Part shown: positions 35,145 to 45,600 of the stretch, one piece after another
Layout: every line of letters starts with the position of its first letter
Numbering within the stretch: position 1 is the first letter of the stretch
Assembly: GCA_028282805.1 (NCBI GenBank)
Contig: JANQHD010000051.1
Span: forward strand, 1-64,000
DNA: 64,000 nt
Reading direction: 5' to 3'
Origin: Phycisphaeraceae bacterium
Lineage (GTDB): Bacteria > Planctomycetota > Phycisphaerae > Phycisphaerales > Zrk34
Translations under genes and position numbers: made by a program
The notes under the pieces: model-generated
The model's input: the letters and a program-made list of their open reading frames with translations, nothing else
What the model was told of the DNA's origin: nothing
The model's database searches: none

Positions 35145-36536
35145 TTAGATGCGGTACAGCCGCTCCTTGATCTCTTCGTTGAACTCGGCCGAGAGCTTGT
35201 TGGCCATGGGCAGCTTCGCGATCATCTCGTCGGCCAGCAGCGCCCGCACGGGCACCAGCTGCATGCGGTCGAAACCCTCGGCGGCGAACGCGTAGATCAG
35301 CATCGCACGAGCCACGTCTTCGGGCAACCCGCGGGCGCGGAAGTAGAACACCGCCTCGGGGTCGACCTGCCCGGTCGTCGCGCCGTGGGTGCAGCGCACG
35401 TCGTCGGCGTAGATCTCCAGCTGCGGGCGGGCGTTCATGCGGGCGTCGTCGCTCAGCAGCATGTTGCGGTTGCTCTGGATCGCGTCGGTCTGTTGGCCGT
35501 CTTCCTGCACGATGATCCGCCCGGTGAACACGCCGTGCGACTGGTCGTTCATGATGCCCTTGTAGAACTGCCGGCTTCGGCAGTTGGGCGCGGCGTGCTC
35601 GACGCGCATCGCGTTGTCGAGCGTCTGCGCGCCGTGGCCGACGAACAGGCCGTTGATCAGGCAGTGCGCGTCCTTGCCGGCCATGACCGGGCGCACGTTG
35701 TTCCGCACGAGCTCGCCGCCGAGCAGCACCGTGTGCGAGTGCACATCGGACCGCTCGCCCTGGTGGATCGCCAGCGTGGAGATGTTCGTCGCCGACTCGG
35801 CCTCGCGTTCGAGCATGTAGTGGTGCACGACCGCGTGGTCGGCGGCGAACAGCTCGGTGACGGTGTTGTTGAAGTAGTTCTCGCCGCCCAGCGACACGTA
35901 GTGCTCGATCACGGTGGCTTCGGCGCCCTCGCCCGCCACGATGAGGTTGCGGGGGTGGGTCATGGCCGAGTTGCTGTGAGCCGTGGCGATCGACAGCACG
36001 TGCACGGGCTTGTCGATCTTCTTGCCGGCCTTGAGGTAAACCGCGACGCCGTCTTCCATCAGCGCGGTGTTCAGCGCACCCAGCGCGTCGTTAGCGGTGT
36101 CGACCTGCTTGCCAAGGTAATCGCCGATGCCCGTGCAACCCTTCTGGTAGGCCTCGGCGATCGAGCCGATCGCGGTGCCCTCGGGGTGCTCATCGATCTG
36201 CGAAAGGTCTTCTCGGTAGTAGCCGTCGACGAACACGATCAGGTGCGCATCGAGCCCGGCGATCATGAATGGCGCGATGTCGTCGGCGGTCACTTCGGCG
36301 CCGGTCTGCGGACGGGTAAACGCGGTGTTCGCCAGCTTGCGCAGGTTGGTGTAGCGCCAGTCCTCGTGGCGGGTTGTGGGGATGCCCAGCCGGGCGAAGT
36401 CGTCGAACGCCGCTTGGCGCAGCGCGTTGAGCGGGGCCGTGCCGTTGCCCTCGGCGTGGGCGACAACGGCGGCGAACGCGTTGGCATAAGTGTCGGCGTA
36501 GGCGTCGGTCGGTTTGTCGATCGTGGTTTCGGTCAT
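35145..36536 (-). CDS. sufD: SufD subunit of the SufBCD scaffold
   Basis: The 463-residue protein has a divergent N-terminal part with RHEDWRYTNLRKLANTAF, the usual SufD segment, and the C-terminal SufBD beta-helix core including RSDVHSHTVLLGGELVRNNV and CTHGATTGQVDPEAVFYFRA. SufD partners SufB and SufC in building clusters. It begins 7 bp after sufC. The family-typical His in the CTHGAT segment is present. Confidence 0.94.
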   Translation of the reverse strand: MTETTIDKPTDAYADTYANAFAAVVAHAEGNGTAPLNALRQAAFDDFARLGIPTTRHEDWRYTNLRKLANTAFTRPQTGAEVTADDIAPFMIAGLDAHLIVFVDGYYREDLSQIDEHPEGTAIGSIAEAYQKGCTGIGDYLGKQVDTANDALGALNTALMEDGVAVYLKAGKKIDKPVHVLSIATAHSNSAMTHPRNLIVAGEGAEATVIEHYVSLGGENYFNNTVTELFAADHAVVHHYMLEREAESATNISTLAIHQGERSDVHSHTVLLGGELVRNNVRPVMAGKDAHCLINGLFVGHGAQTLDNAMRVEHAAPNCRSRQFYKGIMNDQSHGVFTGRIIVQEDGQQTDAIQSNRNMLLSDDARMNARPQLEIYADDVRCTHGATTGQVDPEAVFYFRARGLPEDVARAMLIYAFAAEGFDRMQLVPVRALLADEMIAKLPMANKLSAEFNEEIKERLYRI

Positions 36537-36543
36537 CTTGGTA

Positions 36544-37317
<774 letters not shown>

Positions 37318-37368
37318 GTGTGGCGTGTCCTTCATAGCGCGGCGGAGCCGCGTCGCTAAATAATCCTT

Positions 37369-38861
<1,493 letters not shown>

Positions 38862-38865
<4 letters not shown>

Positions 38866-39440
38866 GGTCGTAATCCCGATTGTTGCCCGACCGCGTTGTT
38901 CAGCGCGACCGTGGTTTGTTCTGGTGTGGCTTTGCCGTCGATGGTGCGGTCTTCGCCGGTGTGTTCGTGCCGGATCATCATCGACAGGTGCAGGTCTTCC
39001 CGCATCATGTCCGCCAGGGTCATCGTGCGGAGGAAGCTGACCACCAAGTCGTTGAACTGACGCATCGACCCGGTGATGGGGCAGCGTTGCATCAACCGGC
39101 AGGCGAGGCAGGGCTCGTCGTGGTCGTCGTGCGGCTCTTGCTCGTTCTCGTCGCAACAGGCCGTCACGCTCACCGGGCCCTCGATGGCCTCGATCACGTC
39201 GGCGAACGTGATCTGCTGCGCCGGGCGGGACAGATAATACCCGCCCGTCGCCCCGCGTTTGCTGCGGACCAGGCCCGAGCCGGCCAAATCTTTGAGCACG
39301 TTCATCATGATCGGCAGCGGCAGGTCGAACTCGTCGGCGATGTGCCGGGCACTGATCGGCTGACCACCGCCAGCCTCGACTTCGAGCCGGCTGAGCGCCA
39401 CGAGGGCGTAATCGCTCTTTTTGGTCAGTGAGAAGCTCAT
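38862..39440 (-). CDS. Rrf2-family iron-sulphur regulator of the suf operon
   Basis: The 192-residue protein has an Rrf2 winged helix (about 1-85: [45 protein letters not shown]). A cysteine-rich segment follows (Cys95, Cys96, Cys111, Cys114, Cys120) that could hold an Fe-S cluster, as in IscR, SufR and relatives. The extra His/Asp/Glu-rich stretch between the cysteines (100-110) is unusual. As first gene of the suf operon, it probably senses cluster status and represses its own promoter, where an inverted repeat fills the -35/-10 spacer. Confidence 0.9.
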
Positions 39441-39477
39441 TTTTCACAAATCCTGAGACACGATCTCATTGCGGGAC

Positions 39478-39507
39478 ATTATTAGCACTTAACCGGTACT
39501 AATTCAA
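39478..39507 (-). promoter_or_regulatory. suf operon promoter with embedded Rrf2-type operator
   Basis: On the minus strand TTGAAT (39507-39502) and AATAAT (39483-39478) are separated by 18 bp. The spacer carries the inverted repeat TTAGTAC-N7-GTGCTAA (39502-39482; six of seven arm positions match). A dimer bound there would block RNA polymerase, and Rrf2 regulators often work this way. The regulator gene starts 37 bp downstream of the -10. Confidence 0.65.
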
Positions 39508-39611
39508 GTCGGCCGAGTGATTTCTGGTTTATTTAGCAGAATCAGCCGATTTGGCCCCGCCGTGACCCGGGTGACGATCGCCGCATCGAAGCAACTGGAC
39601 AGGGCGGGACC

Positions 39612-40256
39612 GTGGCGTTTAGTGTGTCGTCCATGGAGATGGTTCCGTACATCCCGGACGACCCGGTCGCCGCGGAGGCCGAGATCCTGGCGGGTATCCG
39701 GCGGGGCGACGACGCGGCGTTCAACCTCTTGGTGCGTTGGCACTGCGGTCGGATGTACGCCGTGGCCAAGCGGATCTTGCGGGACGACGCCGAGGCCCAG
39801 GACGCCACGCAGGAAGCGTTCACGATGGCCTACAAGGCCATCGCCCGGTTCGACGGCCGCAGCAAGCTGTCCACCTGGCTGCACCGCATCACCGTCAACG
39901 CGGCGTTGATGCGGCTGAGAAAAACCAAGCGGCTGCGTGAGGTCTCAATCGAAGACACGCAGCCGAAGTTCGACGACACCGGCCACCGCCGCGACGTGGG
40001 GCCGGCCTGGAAACAGACCGCCCAGGACGAAGCCCTCGCCACCGAGCGCGCCGGCAAGGTCCACGAGGCGATCGCCCAACTGCCCGACAGCTACCGCGAG
40101 GTCATCATGCTGCGAGACATCCAGCAACTCGACACCGACCAGACCGCCGAGGCGCTCGGCATCAAGAGCGGTGCGGTCAAGACCCGGCTGCACCGGGCGC
40201 GGCTGGCGTTGCGCGAGCTGCTCGATCCGTACATGGCAGGGGAGGCGACCTGGTGA
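39612..40256 (+). CDS. ECF-type RNA polymerase sigma factor
   Basis: The 214-residue protein has region 2 (about 40-110: DDAAFNLLVRWHCGRMYAVA, RFDGRSKLSTWLHRITVNAA) and region 4 (about 148-205: IAQLPDSYREVIMLRDIQ, SGAVKTRLHRARLALREL), joined by a short linker; regions 1 and 3 are missing as in ECF factors. The GTG at 39612 is preceded by a plausible AGGG/CGGG ribosome site; ATGs at 39633 and 39639 are alternatives. The stop overlaps the following anti-sigma gene as GTGA. The pair is divergent from the suf operon and shares a 171-bp upstream region with it. Confidence 0.92.
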   Translation: MAFSVSSMEMVPYIPDDPVAAEAEILAGIRRGDDAAFNLLVRWHCGRMYAVAKRILRDDAEAQDATQEAFTMAYKAIARFDGRSKLSTWLHRITVNAALMRLRKTKRLREVSIEDTQPKFDDTGHRRDVGPAWKQTAQDEALATERAGKVHEAIAQLPDSYREVIMLRDIQQLDTDQTAEALGIKSGAVKTRLHRARLALRELLDPYMAGEATW

Positions 40257-40516
40257 TCACCTGCAAGGAATGCATCGAGTTTCTCGACGACTACATCGCC
40301 GGTGACGTTTCGCCCGCGGCGCTGGAGAACTTCGAAAAACACCTGGCGCTGTGCCCGCCTTGCCGGGACTTTATCGAGTCCTACCGCAAGACGATCGAGG
40401 AAACGCGCTGCGCCTGTAGCGAGCCCGACGAGCAGGTCGGTTGCGACGACGTGCCGCCCACGCTGATCTCGGCGATCATCGAGTCGCGCAAGCTCGACCG
40501 CGAGCCCGACGCCTGA
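40253..40516 (+). CDS. zinc-type (ZAS/zf-HC2) anti-sigma factor
   Basis: The 87-residue protein has the ZAS signature: an N-terminal CKECIEF and HLALCPPC (His-x3-Cys-x2-Cys), which binds zinc and clamps the sigma factor. There is no transmembrane segment, so it is a cytoplasmic form. A further CAC pair plus a lone Cys near residues 53-64 could make it redox-sensitive, as in RsrA-type proteins. The GTG start overlaps the sigma stop, so it is coupled to its partner. Confidence 0.88.
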   Translation: MITCKECIEFLDDYIAGDVSPAALENFEKHLALCPPCRDFIESYRKTIEETRCACSEPDEQVGCDDVPPTLISAIIESRKLDREPDA

Positions 40517-40619
40517 ATCCCGGGGATTTGACGACATCTCACGTGTCACGTTGCGACGCCGCATGGTGTAACCTGTGTACGGCCGCGGTCATCCACCGGA
40601 GTGGTTAAGGAGGCACGCG

Positions 40620-41927
40620 ATGACTTTTGGTAACCCCAGCGGTGTGTTCGAGGATGCGTTGCAACGGCTCGACGCCGCGTTCGAATACGCCGACATCGAA
40701 CGAGAGCCGCTCGAACGGCTCAAGCACCCCAAGGCGATGATCCAGGTCGCCATCCCCGTCCGCCGGGACGACGGCAGCCTGAGCATCTTCGAGGGCTACC
40801 GCGTGCACCACGACGACACGCGCGGCCCGACCAAGGGCGGCATCCGCTTCCACCCCGAGGTCGACCTCGACGAGGTCAAGGCCCTGGCCCTGTGGATGAC
40901 GCTCAAGTGCGCCGTGGTCAACATCCCCTACGGCGGGGCGAAGGGCGGCGTGACCGTCAACCCCAAAGAGCTGTCACGCCTCGAACTCGAACGCCTCTCG
41001 CGCGGCTTCGTGCAGCAGATGGCCGACTTCATCGGGCCCGACACCGACATCCCCGCGCCCGACGTGTACACCAACGCCATGATCATGGGTTGGATGATGG
41101 GCGAGTACTCCAAGATCCACCGCAGGCACACGCCCGACTCGTTCACCGGCAAGCCCATCCCGTTGGGCGGCTCACTCGGCCGCGACGACGCGACCGGGCG
41201 CGGCGCGTACTACTGCGTCAAACAGCTCGAAGCCAAGCGCGGCTGGAACCCGCGCGACATCACCGTCGCCGTGCAAGGCTTCGGCAACGGCGGGCAAGCG
41301 GTGGCGAAGCTGCTGCACGCCGACGGCTACCGCGTGGTGGCGGTCAGCGACTCGCGCGGCGGCATCTACAACCCCGACGGGTTCGACGTGCCCTCGCTGA
41401 TCCAGCACAAGAACGACACCCGCACCCTCGCCGCCGTCTACTGCCAGGGCAGCGTCTGCGAGATGGTCGAATCCGAAAACGTCACCAACGAGCAGCTGCT
41501 CGCGCTCGACGTGGACATCCTCATCCCCGCGGCGCTGGGCGGCGTGATCCGCTCGGCCAACGTCGACGCCGTCAAGGCCGAGGTGATCGTCGAGGTCGCC
41601 AACGGCCCGGTCTCCTCGCACGCCGACGAGAAGCTCAACCAGCGCGGCACGTTCATCATCCCCGACATCCTCGCCAACGCCGGCGGCGTGACCGTCAGCT
41701 ACTTCGAGTGGGTGCAGAACCGCCAGGGCTTCTACTGGGAACTCGACGAGATCCACCAGCGCTTGCAGCAGATCATGGCCCGGGAGTTCAACCACATCCA
41801 CGACCTGGCCGCGGCGAAACAGATCGACATGCGGACCGCCGCCTATGCCCATGCGCTCGGCCGGCTCGGCGGGGCGATTCAGGCCCAGGGCACCCAGCGG
41901 TATTTCTCCAACGGCGGCAAGGAATAG
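40620..41927 (+). CDS. gdhA: glutamate dehydrogenase (Glu/Leu/Phe/Val family)
   Basis: The enzyme interconverts glutamate and 2-oxoglutarate plus ammonia. The 435-residue protein has the substrate-side motif GPTKGGIRFHP (Lys72), the catalytic Lys108 in NIPYGGAKGG, GPDTDIPAPDVYT, and the nucleotide fold VAVQGFGNGGQAVAKLL. Length and the GGIRFHP/PYGGAKGG form suit the NAD-type hexameric enzymes, but cofactor preference is not certain. AAGGAGG, a near-ideal ribosome site, precedes the ATG at 40620 and decides the start over an in-frame codon at 40575. It stands alone, about 100 bp after the anti-sigma gene. Confidence 0.95.
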   Translation: MTFGNPSGVFEDALQRLDAAFEYADIEREPLERLKHPKAMIQVAIPVRRDDGSLSIFEGYRVHHDDTRGPTKGGIRFHPEVDLDEVKALALWMTLKCAVVNIPYGGAKGGVTVNPKELSRLELERLSRGFVQQMADFIGPDTDIPAPDVYTNAMIMGWMMGEYSKIHRRHTPDSFTGKPIPLGGSLGRDDATGRGAYYCVKQLEAKRGWNPRDITVAVQGFGNGGQAVAKLLHADGYRVVAVSDSRGGIYNPDGFDVPSLIQHKNDTRTLAAVYCQGSVCEMVESENVTNEQLLALDVDILIPAALGGVIRSANVDAVKAEVIVEVANGPVSSHADEKLNQRGTFIIPDILANAGGVTVSYFEWVQNRQGFYWELDEIHQRLQQIMAREFNHIHDLAAAKQIDMRTAAYAHALGRLGGAIQAQGTQRYFSNGGKE

Positions 41928-42107
41928 CCCGTTTTTTGGGTGTGCGGGGCGTTTGGCCGGTTTTTTCTTGATCGATGCAAGATCGCAAGCGGTCGGTCGT
42001 TATTCCCTCGACCGACACGGCAGCTAAACGCTGGACGGTGAGCCGGGTTGGGGTAACTGGAACCGCCGTCGATCCAACGGCACAGCCTTACGGAAAGGAA
42101 CCGTACG

Positions 42108-42872
42108 ATGAAGATCGTCACCGCTATCGCATTCGGCCTGTCGGCCATGTTCGTGCTCAGCAGCGTCGCGACCGCCGAGGAAGGCTCCGACCGCCCGCGC
42201 CGCGGCGGCGCACGCCAGGCCGAGCAAGGAGAACGCGGCCAACACCACCAACGCCCCTCGCGTGAGCAGGTCCTCAAGAAGTTCGACGCCGACGGCGACG
42301 GGCAGCTGAGCGAGGAAGAGCGCCAGGCCGCCAAGGAAGCGCACCGCAAGCACGTGGAGCAGCGTCGCGCCAAGCTGATCGAGAAGTTCGACGCCAACGG
42401 TGACGGCGAGCTGAGCGAAGAGGAACGCGAGGCCGCCCGCGAGGCGCACAAGCAGAAGATGCGTGAACAGGCCGAGCAGCGCCGTGCCAAGCTGCTCGAG
42501 GAGTTCGACGCCGATGGCGACGGCGAGCTGAGCGAAGAGGAACGCGAAGCCGTCCGCGAGGCGCGCCGCGCGAAGATGGAGGAGCGCCGCGCCAAGCTGT
42601 TGGAAGAGTTCGACGCCGATGGCGACGGCAAGCTGAGCGAAGAGGAACGCAAAGCCGCCCGTGAAGCTCACAAGGAGAAGATGCAGGAGCGCATGGAAGC
42701 GCTCAAGGAGCAGTTTGACGCCGACGGCAACGGCAAACTCGACGAAGACGAACGCGCCGCGTTGCGTAAACACCTGAAGGAAAACCACCCCGACGGCCCG
42801 CCTCACCGGGGCCCGCGTGGCAAGGGCAAGGACGGCCCGAAAGGCCCGCGCGGCGGTGGCGACGAGGGCTGA
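42108..42872 (+). CDS. exported EF-hand repeat protein
   Basis: The 254-residue protein has a signal peptide (MKIVTAIAFGLSAMFVLSSV plus ATA) and then five EF-hand-like loops of the form FDADGDGxLSEEER, beginning at Phe59, 94, 133, 168 and 203, so the period is 35, 39, 35 and 35 residues. The linkers are highly charged helices (REAHKEKMQERMEAL), giving a long Ca-binding rod. The C-terminus is a Gly/Pro/Lys-rich disordered tail. Each loop keeps the Asp-x-Asp-x-Asp/Asn-Gly pattern, but the helices differ from classic paired EF-hands. A calcium-binding or matrix role is likely; the function is unknown. Confidence 0.85.
   Translation: MKIVTAIAFGLSAMFVLSSVATAEEGSDRPRRGGARQAEQGERGQHHQRPSREQVLKKFDADGDGQLSEEERQAAKEAHRKHVEQRRAKLIEKFDANGDGELSEEEREAAREAHKQKMREQAEQRRAKLLEEFDADGDGELSEEEREAVREARRAKMEERRAKLLEEFDADGDGKLSEEERKAAREAHKEKMQERMEALKEQFDADGNGKLDEDERAALRKHLKENHPDGPPHRGPRGKGKDGPKGPRGGGDEG
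42282..42767 (+). repeat. five tandem in-frame coding repeats (EF-hand units)
   Basis: Within the EF-hand gene a unit of about 105 bp (one of 117 bp) recurs five times, each starting with TTCGACGCC or TTTGACGCC and containing GAGCTGAGCGAAGAGGAACGC or a close variant. Near identity at DNA level between units 2, 3 and 4 suggests recent duplication or conversion. Confidence 0.75.
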
Positions 42873-42906
42873 GCCCCGCGCGAAACGCACACACACCATT
42901 ACCTTC

Positions 42907-42942
42907 GCGGTCGGGGCTCGTTGCGGGCCCCGACCGCTTTTT
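42907..42942 (+). terminator. strong intrinsic terminator after the EF-hand gene
   Basis: GCGGTCGGGGC (42907-42917) pairs perfectly with GCCCCGACCGC (42927-42937) over 11 bp across a 9-nt loop, followed by TTTTT (42938-42942). It lies 34 bp after the EF-hand stop and immediately beyond the stop of the convergent antiporter gene. Confidence 0.9.
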
Positions 42943-44594
42943 CAATCGTCGGGGGCTTGCTCGGGCTCGACGACCTGTTTGGCTTCGATCGCCATGCGTG
43001 TGCCGACCTGTTCTTCTTCGTCGACCACGACCGTGGCGCCGGCGAGCGCGAGTTCCCACCGCGTGACGTGGTAGCGGGCGCGCACGATGATGTAGGTCTG
43101 CGGGTTGAGGTTGCGGATGAGCTCGATGACGTGACGGGCGGCGTTGGCGTCGGGCAGGGTGACCACGGCAACCCGGCAGCGTTCGATGTGGGCGTGGTTG
43201 AGCACGTCGGCGTAGCGCGCGTCGCCCACCATGAAGGTCAGGCCGAACTGCTCGGCGATGGACGCGTTGCGCGGGTTCATGTCGAGCACGAGGATGTCGC
43301 GCAGGTTGTCGGCCATCAGGCTGGACGCCACCTCTTGCGCCGCGGGGCCGAAGCCGACGATGAGGATCGTGCCGGGCTCGGCCTTGTCGCCGCTCGCTTC
43401 GCCGGCGCTGGTTTCGGTGGTCGCGGGGTTCAACCGGTTGGCGGCGAGCGTGGCGAGGTGGATGAGGAAGGGCGTCAGCAGCAGCGTGAGGATCGTGGCG
43501 GAGATGATCAGGTTGAACACGAACTCGCTGAGCACGCCGTTGTTGTTGTAGGCGATGGTCGCGAGCACGAAGCTGAACTCACCGATCTGCGCCAGGCACA
43601 GGCCGGTGGCGATCGCCGTGCCGCGCGGCAGCCGGAGCAGCTTGCCGATGGCCCACACGACCAGCGTCTTGCCCACGACCACCGCGGCCACGAGAAGCAC
43701 GACCCAGTGCAGGTGCTGCGCCATCCACGAGGGGTTGGCCATCATGCCCACGGAAGCGAAGAACAGCGTGACCAGCACGGTGCGCAGCGCGCCGACGTCG
43801 GCGCGGACCTGCGTGGCGAAGGGCGAGCCGGCGAGCATCAGGCCGGCGATGAACGCGCCGATGGCCGGGGGGATGCCGACCGCGTGCGCCGCGTAGGCCG
43901 AGCCCATCGCCGACACGATCGCCAGCAGCACGGGGTGGTCGCGGTTGCGCGCCCACTGCTTGAGGTTCAGCAGCCGCGGCACGATCAGGTTGAACAGCAG
44001 GTAGAAGCCCACGATCAGCGCCACGGCAAACGCGCCGGTGACGCCGAGCTCGGTTAACACGTCGCCCGCGCTGCCCTTGGTGCTCAGCGCCGCGACCACC
44101 ACCGTCAACGGCAGCACGGCGATGTCTTGCAGCAACAGGATGCCCATGGCCGACCGGCCGTAGACGCTGTCGATCAATTGCTTGTCGACCAGCAGCCGGA
44201 GCACGCACGCGGTGGACGACAGGGCGAAGATCGCGCCGACGATGATGGCCGCGCCGCTGTCGAGGCCCAGCAGCACGGCGCACAGGGCGCCGACGGCGAG
44301 CGTGACGAGCACCTGGAAGGTGCCGCCGATCAGGGCGACCGGGCCGAGCTTGACCAGGCGTTTGAAACTGAACTCCAGCCCGATCGAGAACAGCAGCAGC
44401 GCCACGCCCAGTTCGGCGATGCCGTCGACGTGGTCCCGCGCGACCAGCCCGAGCAATTCCTCGCTGCCGACGATGGCGCCGGCCAGCAGGTAGCCGATGA
44501 TGGCGCTCTGCTTGCACCGCTCGGCCAGCGTGCCCAGCGCCAACGCCGCGCCGAGGAGGATCAGCAATTCAAACAGTACTTTCCATTCGTCCAC
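42942..44594 (-). CDS. CPA2-family cation/proton antiporter with TrkA-N domain (KefB-like)
   Basis: The 550-residue protein has about 12 membrane helices (residues about 5-385) of the Na/H exchanger type, including LFSIGLEFSFKRL, FALSSTACVLRLL and LAQIGEFSFVLAT. A C-terminal Rossmann domain (about 400-525) starts ILIVGFGPAAQEVASSLM, typical of KefB/KefC and related K+/H+ antiporters. It probably exports K+ or another cation in exchange for protons, gated by nucleotide binding. The C-terminal residues after the Rossmann fold are short and acidic. No KefG/KefF partner is nearby. Confidence 0.92.
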   Translation of the reverse strand: MDEWKVLFELLILLGAALALGTLAERCKQSAIIGYLLAGAIVGSEELLGLVARDHVDGIAELGVALLLFSIGLEFSFKRLVKLGPVALIGGTFQVLVTLAVGALCAVLLGLDSGAAIIVGAIFALSSTACVLRLLVDKQLIDSVYGRSAMGILLLQDIAVLPLTVVVAALSTKGSAGDVLTELGVTGAFAVALIVGFYLLFNLIVPRLLNLKQWARNRDHPVLLAIVSAMGSAYAAHAVGIPPAIGAFIAGLMLAGSPFATQVRADVGALRTVLVTLFFASVGMMANPSWMAQHLHWVVLLVAAVVVGKTLVVWAIGKLLRLPRGTAIATGLCLAQIGEFSFVLATIAYNNNGVLSEFVFNLIISATILTLLLTPFLIHLATLAANRLNPATTETSAGEASGDKAEPGTILIVGFGPAAQEVASSLMADNLRDILVLDMNPRNASIAEQFGLTFMVGDARYADVLNHAHIERCRVAVVTLPDANAARHVIELIRNLNPQTYIIVRARYHVTRWELALAGATVVVDEEEQVGTRMAIEAKQVVEPEQAPDD

Positions 44595-44742
44595 CAGCGG
44601 TGCTCCGATCCCGCGGGCCCGGCCTAGGGCGCCCGGCTGATCCGTTGGGGTGTCTCTTGCATCGACCCGAGCGCATTTTCAGTTTGCTTCAAACCCCACT
44701 CTCTACGATCATACTGGCTAGAGCACCTGTTCGGGAGTGGGC

Positions 44743-45570
44743 ATGGGCGACCGTTTGCTGAAAGTCATCCAGATATCCGACCTGCACGTCGACCCGCAAG
44801 ACCCGGTCGGCCAGAAGCGTTACCAGCGGGTGCGTAAGGCCGTGGACCCGCTCCGGCCGGACCTGATCGTCAACACCGGCGACGTGTCGCACGACGGGTT
44901 GGCCAAGCCGGCGATGTTCGCCCAGCTGAGCGGCTGGCTCGACGCGTTCGACGCGCCCGTGCTCTCGATCCCCGGCAACCACGACATCGGCAACAAGGTC
45001 GGCGAGGAACCGCCCAACATCAGCCAGGCCTACCTCGACGCGTACCTCGACGTCTTCGGGGACGACCGCTTTTCCTGCGACCACGGCGGCTGGCGCCTGG
45101 TCGGCATCAACTCGATGTTGCTGGGCACGGGCTTTGAGCGCGAGGCCGATCAGTTCGACTGGTGCGTTGCGCAGATCGAACAGGCCGAGGCCATCGGCCA
45201 GAACCTGGCGGTGTGGATGCACATGCCGTTGTTCCTCCGCTCGCCCGACGAACAGGTCACCGGCGGCAGCACGTACTGGGTGCCCGACCCGCCGGTGCGC
45301 GACCGGTGGTTGAACCTGCTCGATCGGCCGAGCGTACGGCTGGTCGCCAACGGCCACGTACACTGGTACGCCGCGATGGAAACCCGCCACACACAATGGG
45401 TGTGGTCGCCGAGCCTTCAGGGCCTGGTGGTCGACGACTACCTGTTCCCGCGCGGCGGCAACGCCGTGGGCTTCATCAGTTACACGCTCAGCGCCGACGG
45501 CGTGACGCACGAACTGGTGCCCGTCGAGTCGGACGCCGAGCTCATCCGCCTGAACTATCCCGACGCGTGA
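44743..45570 (+). CDS. metallophosphoesterase, cyclic nucleotide phosphodiesterase-like
   Basis: The 275-residue calcineurin-like protein shows all dimetal motifs: SDLHVDP (Asp13, His15), NTGDVSHDG, IPGNHDIGN, WMHMPLF and NGHVHW. Size and motif spacing resemble the CpdA/Icc cAMP phosphodiesterase branch, but the substrate could be another phosphodiester. GGGAG sits about 5 nt before the ATG at 44743, preferred over a GTG two codons upstream. No signal peptide. It is followed 30 bp later by an efflux channel gene with no clear functional link. Confidence 0.87.
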   Translation: MGDRLLKVIQISDLHVDPQDPVGQKRYQRVRKAVDPLRPDLIVNTGDVSHDGLAKPAMFAQLSGWLDAFDAPVLSIPGNHDIGNKVGEEPPNISQAYLDAYLDVFGDDRFSCDHGGWRLVGINSMLLGTGFEREADQFDWCVAQIEQAEAIGQNLAVWMHMPLFLRSPDEQVTGGSTYWVPDPPVRDRWLNLLDRPSVRLVANGHVHWYAAMETRHTQWVWSPSLQGLVVDDYLFPRGGNAVGFISYTLSADGVTHELVPVESDAELIRLNYPDA

Positions 45571-45600
45571 CCCCGGCGTGTCGAAGGAGAGTGAACCCGC

